Source: Natronoglomus mannanivorans (GTDB lineage Archaea; Halobacteriota; Halobacteria; Halobacteriales; Natrialbaceae). Taken from it: a DNA stretch of 64,000 nt. The stretch spans positions 124,001-188,000 of the forward strand of contig JAOPKB010000003.1 in the NCBI GenBank assembly GCA_025517485.1, given 5' to 3'. Below the pieces are notes generated by a model, which saw nothing but the letters and a program-made list of their open reading frames with translations, did no database searches and was not told where the DNA came from. A program made the translations under genes and the position numbers. Each line of letters begins with the position of its first letter. Within the stretch, counting starts at the first letter, position 1. This document shows positions 59,532 to 64,000 of this stretch, one piece after another.

Positions 59532-60056
59532 TCACACCGACAGCCGACGATACACCGATTCGGCGACTCGCGGAAACAGCACCGTCGCCAGCAGTGCGAT
59601 CGCGAACGCGAAACCCAGCGACGCGGCCGGCCGTCCGACGAGATCGGCGAGCGCCACGCTCCCGTAGGCGACCGCAAACAGGAGGAGGTTGTAATAGACG
59701 AGTCGTAACACGACGAGCGACGGCGTCACCGCGACCCAACCGGGTGTATCCGTCGCCAGCGGCTGGATCCAGCCGCCGCGAATCGCGGCGGCGACGGCCA
59801 CGAGCGTCGCCCAGCCGACCATCGTCGCCGGAACCGCGCCGAAGCCCGCCTCCACGCTGGTCATCATGACGACGAAGAGCACCGGCAGGCTCGGAATCGA
59901 GACGTCGGCGAACACGTAGGTGACGTCGTGGAGGTAGCGATTGACCGGGGACTTCTCGACGCGGGTGAGCGTCCCGTGGCCGTACCAGCTTCGGCGCGTG
60001 GCGGTGGTCGCGGGACCCGTCTGTCGGCCAGGGGCGCCGTCGTCGCGCTCGCGCAT
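59532..60056 (-). CDS. Membrane protein, conserved hypothetical
   Basis: A 174-aa protein. After a 45-residue basic N-terminus it has helices at about 50-70 (VSIPSLPVLFVVMMTSVE), 76-95 (VPATMVGWATLVAVAAAIRG), 109-135 (LVVLRLVYYNLLLFAVAYG) and 144-165. No family is recognised; the in-between position of cofG and the M48 protease gives no function. The start at 60056 is chosen because the next upstream residues are not membrane-like. Confidence 0.65.
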   Translation of the reverse strand: MRERDDGAPGRQTGPATTATRRSWYGHGTLTRVEKSPVNRYLHDVTYVFADVSIPSLPVLFVVMMTSVEAGFGAVPATMVGWATLVAVAAAIRGGWIQPLATDTPGWVAVTPSLVVLRLVYYNLLLFAVAYGSVALADLVGRPAASLGFAFAIALLATVLFPRVAESVYRRLSV

Positions 60057-60165
60057 GATCGGTCGTACCACGGCGAGGACCGTAATCGTTGCTCGAGATT
60101 GCAGAGAGTGTGACTCGAGTCGGGTCCGAGAACGGTCGAAGAAGGAAATTCGACAGAGCGCGCGA

Positions 60166-61470
60166 TCAGTCCGAACCCTGCACGGTCGGCGGTGCGTCGC
60201 CGGATCCCTGCTCGGCATCGCCGTCCCCCTCGCTCAACCCCTGAATGTAACGAATACGATCCGGGATCGGCGGGTGAGTGTAGTGAAACGTCGCGTACCA
60301 CGGGTGCGGGAACGGATTTGCGAGATTTTCGCCCGTAAGTCGACAGAGCGCGTCGATCAGCGGCTTGCCGCTGCCCATCACGTCCGTCGCGAAGGCGTCG
60401 GCCTCGCGTTCGTGGGCCAGCGAGAGCCTGTTCTCGAGGGGACTCGAGAGTTTGACGAGCGGTTGCAACCAGAGGAGACCGACGAGCAGGCCGACGTAGG
60501 CGGTTTCGGGGAGGGCGAACATCTCGTAGAGCCACGCGGACTCGAGCAGGAACCACAGCGCGGCTAACATCGCACCGACCCGGACCATGCTGGCGGCGAA
60601 CCCGGTCCAGATGTGGCCTTTCTTCCAGTGGGCGAGTTCGTGGGCGAGGACGCCCTCGATCTCCGGGAGCTCCATCTGCTCGACGAGCGTGTCGAAGAGG
60701 ACGACCCGCTTGGTCCGGCCGAAGCCGACGAAGTAGGCGTTCGAGTGCGAGGAGCGCTTGCTGGCGTCCATCACGTAGATGCCGTCACAGGAGAAGCCGG
60801 CGCGATCGAAGACCCGTTCGACCGACTCGCGGAGCTCGCCCTCCTCGACGGGCTGGAAGTCGTTGAACAACGGCGCGATGAATCGCGGGTAGATCACCAG
60901 CATTCCCAGCGAGAAGGCGGCGAACAGCACGAACGCGGCCAGCGGCCAGTAGGTCGGCACGCTCGAGACGAACCAGAGAACGGCGGCCGCGAGGACGCCG
61001 GTGATGGCGGCCGAGATGGCCGTCTGGACGACGAGGTCCCTGACGAAGAGGCCGGGCGACTGCTGGTTGAAGTCGAACCGTTCCTCGACGACGAACGTCT
61101 CGTAGGCGTCGAACGGCAGCGAGAACAGTTGGAGGACGACGACGAGCGCGGCGAAGAACAACGTTCCCGTCAGCACGGGACCGTATCCCAGTCCCTCGAA
61201 CCACTCGACGGCGCTCGCGAGCGCGCCGGAGTACAGTGCTGCCAGCACGAGTGCGACGAAGATCCACGTCCGAACCTGTGAGAGGCCCACCCCCGCTCGC
61301 TGGTAGGCGGTGACTCGGTCGACGTCCTCGAGGCCGAGGCGGTCGCGAACCCAGTCGCGTTCGCGCTCGAGAACGCGTGCGCCGTAGCGGACGTTCAGGA
61401 TCGAGAGCGCGGTGAAGAAGGCCGTCGTACCGACGAACAGGAGCAGGAAGGCGGCGTGAAACTCGAGCAT
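60166..61470 (-). CDS. M48 family peptidase (Ste24/CAAX prenyl protease 1-like)
   Basis: A 434-aa membrane metalloprotease. The zinc motif HELAH is at 277-281 (VLAHELAHWKKGH), with the third ligand Glu further on in SLAHEREADAFATDVMG; about seven membrane helices surround it, including FHAAFLLLFVGTTAFF at the N-terminus. The KRVVLFDTLVEQM segment is family-typical. In haloarchaea it may process prenylated or other membrane proteins; exact substrate unknown. TATA-like CGTTAACT (near 61495) is about 25 bp from the ATG. Confidence 0.88.
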   Translation of the reverse strand: MLEFHAAFLLLFVGTTAFFTALSILNVRYGARVLERERDWVRDRLGLEDVDRVTAYQRAGVGLSQVRTWIFVALVLAALYSGALASAVEWFEGLGYGPVLTGTLFFAALVVVLQLFSLPFDAYETFVVEERFDFNQQSPGLFVRDLVVQTAISAAITGVLAAAVLWFVSSVPTYWPLAAFVLFAAFSLGMLVIYPRFIAPLFNDFQPVEEGELRESVERVFDRAGFSCDGIYVMDASKRSSHSNAYFVGFGRTKRVVLFDTLVEQMELPEIEGVLAHELAHWKKGHIWTGFAASMVRVGAMLAALWFLLESAWLYEMFALPETAYVGLLVGLLWLQPLVKLSSPLENRLSLAHEREADAFATDVMGSGKPLIDALCRLTGENLANPFPHPWYATFHYTHPPIPDRIRYIQGLSEGDGDAEQGSGDAPPTVQGSD

Positions 61471-61789
61471 ACGCGAACGTAGGACGCCGGAGAGTTAACG
61501 GTTGTTCCGAGTGAGATGCGTGCGGGCGGACAGTAGGTCCCGGCCCCGGTTTCGGTCCCGGTTTCGGTTCCCTGTACGGTAACACGTGACGGAGGGACAC
61601 CGCATGCAACCAACGTTCGGTCTCGAGGGGGTCCCACGGCTCAGCGACGAGGAAAGCAGCTCGACCACGGCGGAGAATCCGGACGACCCACACGAGGGAG
61701 TTCCGAGTTGCCGTCGCAGTCGGACCGACGACTACGGTGAGCGACGCCGAGAAATGGGAGAACGGGACGTGAGAACGATAGCCGAGGGT
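61471..61789. other. 319-bp intergenic region
   Basis: No gene is seen. It holds the promoter side of the M48 gene and a short simple repeat (GGTTTCGGTCCC-type units at about 61545-61570). Frames across it are Arg-rich. Confidence 0.55.
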
Positions 61790-62260
61790 TCAGTTCCCAC
61801 GGTCGCCGGACGGGCCGCGGTCGTCGTCGTCCGATGGACCGCGATCGTCGTCGGCTGGCGGTCCGCGGTCAGCATCGGACGAATTACCGACGGCTCGTCG
61901 GTCGCTGTCGCTGTCGCTATCGCCGTCGTCCCCCTCTTCCGACGACCCAACGACGATTTCGAACGAACTCTCACCGTCTTCGCTCTCGTCACTCGAGTCG
62001 TCTTCCTGAGCGGCCTCGTCGTCTGTTTCCGTGTTGTCCGCGTCGTCGTCTTGGACCTGGTCTCGGTCGTCGTCGTCGCCTTCGTCTCCACCGAAGACGT
62101 TGTCGACGAGGGCTTCGCGATCAGTGACGTCGGATATCGTCGGGGCCGATCCCATGCCGAGCGCTGGAAGGGCGAACGCCGCCATCGAAACGAACGTGAG
62201 GAGGACGAGCGTGATGAGAGCGAGCGTGACGGCGACCGATCGATCCGAGTCTCTTGGCAT
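61790..62260 (-). CDS. Acidic secreted or anchored protein, hypothetical
   Basis: A 156-aa protein. Residues 8-32 (SVAVTLALITLVLLTFVSMAAFALP) form one signal or anchor helix; the rest is almost wholly Asp/Glu/Ser, with no Cys or defined fold (DDDDRDQVQDDDADNTETDD, split), and the end has DRGPPADDDRGPSDDDDRG repeats of the type D-R-G-P. TATA-like TTAACAAAGA (about 62285-62295) lies 30 bp upstream. A cell-surface or pseudoperiplasmic role is likely; nothing more is known. The codon choice in the acidic part is repetitive. Confidence 0.6.
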   Translation of the reverse strand: MPRDSDRSVAVTLALITLVLLTFVSMAAFALPALGMGSAPTISDVTDREALVDNVFGGDEGDDDDRDQVQDDDADNTETDDEAAQEDDSSDESEDGESSFEIVVGSSEEGDDGDSDSDSDRRAVGNSSDADRGPPADDDRGPSDDDDRGPSGDRGN

Positions 62261-62514
62261 TCGACTACCGGATGATCACTCACCGGATATCTTTGTTAAG
62301 CACAGAGAACCCGACGGTATGTCCATGGTACGGTGTGACGAACTCGAGCCGACTCGCACTTCTCGAGAGTCGCTGAAACGAACCATCGCAGCCGATAGCG
62401 GGTGCCTACGTCGAGAGTCGAGGACAGGCCCTCGTCCGACTCGAGTGTCGAACACAGCGACGCGAGTGATCGTCACACAGCAGTGATCGAATCGGGATGG
62501 GAGCGCAGGCGCGG

Positions 62515-63906
62515 TCAGTCGTCGGCTTCCGTCGGCGCTCGAGTCGCCGAAGACGCCCCCTCGAGGATCGGCGTTCCGTCGGCCTTCGGTCCGAGACGGG
62601 GGCCAAACGGCGGGCCGTCCGCGTCGGGATCGATCACGCGCCGTTGCTCGTAGTCGGTCGAGCGCTCGACGGGGACGCGGCCGATCGAGGAGATCATCTC
62701 GACGTAGTCGTCGAACGAGCGGAACTCGCCGTACTCGCCACCCGCGCGCTTGGTAATCTCCTCCGAGAGGATGGTTCCCATGAAGTCGTCGGCGCCGCAG
62801 TTCAACATCTTCAAGCCGCCCTCGTCGCCGTACTTGACCCACGAGGACTGGATATGATCGATATTGTCCAGAAAGAGCCGCGCGACGGCGATCATGAGTT
62901 CGTCCTCGTCCTGTGAGGCGCCCCCGGAGACGACGTCGTGCTCGAAAAGCGGCGTGTTCTGGTGGATGAAAGAGAGCGGGACGAACTCCGTGATCGCACC
63001 GTCGAGACGGTCCTGTAACTCGCGGATACGCTCTAAGTGCATCACGCGGTGCATCTCGTTTTCGACGTGGCCGTACATGATCGTCGACGTCAGTCCGAGG
63101 CCGGCCTCCGCTGCGCCTTCCATCGCCTCGAGCCAGCCCTCCGTAGAGATCTTCCCGGGGCAGATGACCTCGCGAACTTCGTCGACGAGAATCTCCGCCG
63201 CGGTGCCCGGAACGGTGTCGAGGCCCGCCGCTTTCAGCCGACTGTACACCTCCTCGTAACTCCAGTCGGTTCCCCGACGAGCGTGATAGGCCTCCTCGGG
63301 CGTCATCGAGTGGACGTGAACGCCGTCGACGCTCATCGCTTCCATCTGCTCGACGTAGGTGCCGGGATCGGTGTCGTAGGTCTCGGGCGGTTTGTAGTTG
63401 ACCGCCTTCGGGAACGGGTGCTCTTCGAGCAGCTCGAGGTGTTCGTCGTCCAGTGCGAATCCAGGGTGAAGCCCCGAGACGGAGGTCACCTCGTAGATGC
63501 CGCGTTCGACGGCATCGCGGACGATCTCGCGAGATTCGGCGGGCGTCTTGGTGAAGCCCATCGTCTCTCCGTCGTACTCGGACTCGAACGTGTGGGCTGC
63601 GTCCTTGAAGTTACAGAACAGACAGCCGACGTTACACGCCGTAGAGACGTTGTTGTTCAGGTTCGCGATGAAGGTGACCTCCTCGCCGACGACCTCGGCG
63701 CGGCGGCGGTCTGCGGCCTCGAGAACCAGTTCCTTTCGTCGTCGATCGATTCCATCGGTGTCGGTCCCGGTCGTGAGGAGTTCGACGCCGTCGTCGACGG
63801 TGAGTCGCTCGCCGTCGCGTGCCTTCTCGAGGGCGTTCTCGAACGACTGATCGGTCTCGGGAACGTGCTCGAAGTCGAGGTCCGCCTGGGTCACCGGTCG
63901 GTCCAT
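62515..63906 (-). CDS. cofH: FO synthase subunit 2, CofH
   Basis: A 463-aa radical SAM enzyme with CxxxCxxC at Cys91, Cys95 and Cys98 (STACNVGCLFCNF). CofH first joins the tyrosine-derived fragment to 5-amino-6-ribitylaminouracil; CofG then closes the FO ring. Other motifs: EVTSVSGLHPGFALDDEH, VDGVHVHSMTPEEAYHAR, GTAAEILVDEVREVICPGK and TSTIMYGHVEN. The length and the C-terminal GADDFMGTILSEEITKRAGG are typical of CofH rather than MqnC/MqnE. It completes the F420 set with cofG and cofC. Confidence 0.93.
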   Translation of the reverse strand: MDRPVTQADLDFEHVPETDQSFENALEKARDGERLTVDDGVELLTTGTDTDGIDRRRKELVLEAADRRRAEVVGEEVTFIANLNNNVSTACNVGCLFCNFKDAAHTFESEYDGETMGFTKTPAESREIVRDAVERGIYEVTSVSGLHPGFALDDEHLELLEEHPFPKAVNYKPPETYDTDPGTYVEQMEAMSVDGVHVHSMTPEEAYHARRGTDWSYEEVYSRLKAAGLDTVPGTAAEILVDEVREVICPGKISTEGWLEAMEGAAEAGLGLTSTIMYGHVENEMHRVMHLERIRELQDRLDGAITEFVPLSFIHQNTPLFEHDVVSGGASQDEDELMIAVARLFLDNIDHIQSSWVKYGDEGGLKMLNCGADDFMGTILSEEITKRAGGEYGEFRSFDDYVEMISSIGRVPVERSTDYEQRRVIDPDADGPPFGPRLGPKADGTPILEGASSATRAPTEADD

Positions 63907-64000
63907 CGTGGATACGATTCCGATGCGGGGAGAAAAGCGTGGTGGATTCGGCGGTGGCGGCCGGTGTCAGGCCGCGATACTGTCGGTCGCCGATCACGAG

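Noticed and set aside
63907..64000. End of a further gene at the right edge
   Set aside because: Too short to decide; stop codons occur in all three minus frames close to the edge or no recognisable end is seen.

Overview
The window is a 64-kb, GC-rich, gene-dense chromosomal segment from a haloarchaeon (class Halobacteria). The evidence is: very acidic predicted proteins; many start codons sitting about 25-30 bp from a TATA-like box with no leader; archaeal marker genes (CetZ tubulin homologue, MptA GTP cyclohydrolase, HerA/NurA, CofC/CofG/CofH for coenzyme F420, fused NuoCD, HalOD1 and amphi-Trp domain proteins, a haloarchaeal RNA polymerase epsilon subunit); and tRNAs without encoded CCA. 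The gene set and order resemble the Natrialbales (Natrinema/Haloterrigena group), but this is inference. No rRNA, transposase, integrase, CRISPR array or replication origin was seen.

Layout. 1-8.7 kb: 3' part of a 2-hydroxyacid dehydrogenase, a RidA protein, a DUF433/DUF5615 toxin-antitoxin-like pair, O-acetylhomoserine sulfhydrylase, a NUDIX hydrolase, a 54-aa membrane protein, phosphoglycerate mutase, a glycine-zipper protein followed by a 57-bp tandem repeat, an acetamidase and a membrane protein. 8.8-12.8 kb: NurA nuclease and HerA helicase with a small opposing gene between them. 12.9-21.1 kb: HalOD1 protein, Lrp regulator, LssY_C-like membrane protein, UspA, amphi-Trp/membrane pair, KaiC-like ATPase, NAD kinase, DsbA-like protein, RNA polymerase epsilon. 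21.1-22.4 kb: a 1.3-kb geneless stretch with six copies of a 45-bp element, the most unusual feature here. 22.4-31 kb: MptA, TrmB regulator, thioredoxin-DUF255 protein, FxsA, tRNA-Ile, DUF389 protein and several hypothetical proteins. 31-38 kb: an isolated NuoCD, a 1,052-aa FAD/Fe-S oxidoreductase with an expanded repeat linker, and a fused siroheme decarboxylase. 38-42.8 kb: a TrpD-like phosphoribosyltransferase whose last codons reappear twice downstream, bracketing a UPF0175/DUF3368 toxin-antitoxin module and a PQQ-propeller lipoprotein, then an M14 desuccinylase. 43-51 kb: cyclophilin, ferredoxin, tRNA-Leu, a multi-PAS histidine kinase, a CARDB-repeat surface protein and small conserved proteins. 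51.4-52.7 kb: a TrkA protein flanked by two stand-alone Lrp ligand-binding domains. 52.8-64 kb: pyruvate dehydrogenase E1-alpha-like protein, thymidylate kinase, an NDUFA9-like dehydrogenase, CetZ, CofC, CofG, M48 protease and CofH.

Functionally, CofC, CofG and CofH supply three steps of F420 synthesis; HerA-NurA is a DNA end-resection pair; MptA starts pterin synthesis; fused AhbA/B-like protein belongs to the archaeal heme route. Best candidates for undescribed biology are the six-copy promoter-like repeat array at 21,233-22,236 and the repeated 3'-gene-end junctions at 39,275-41,785.
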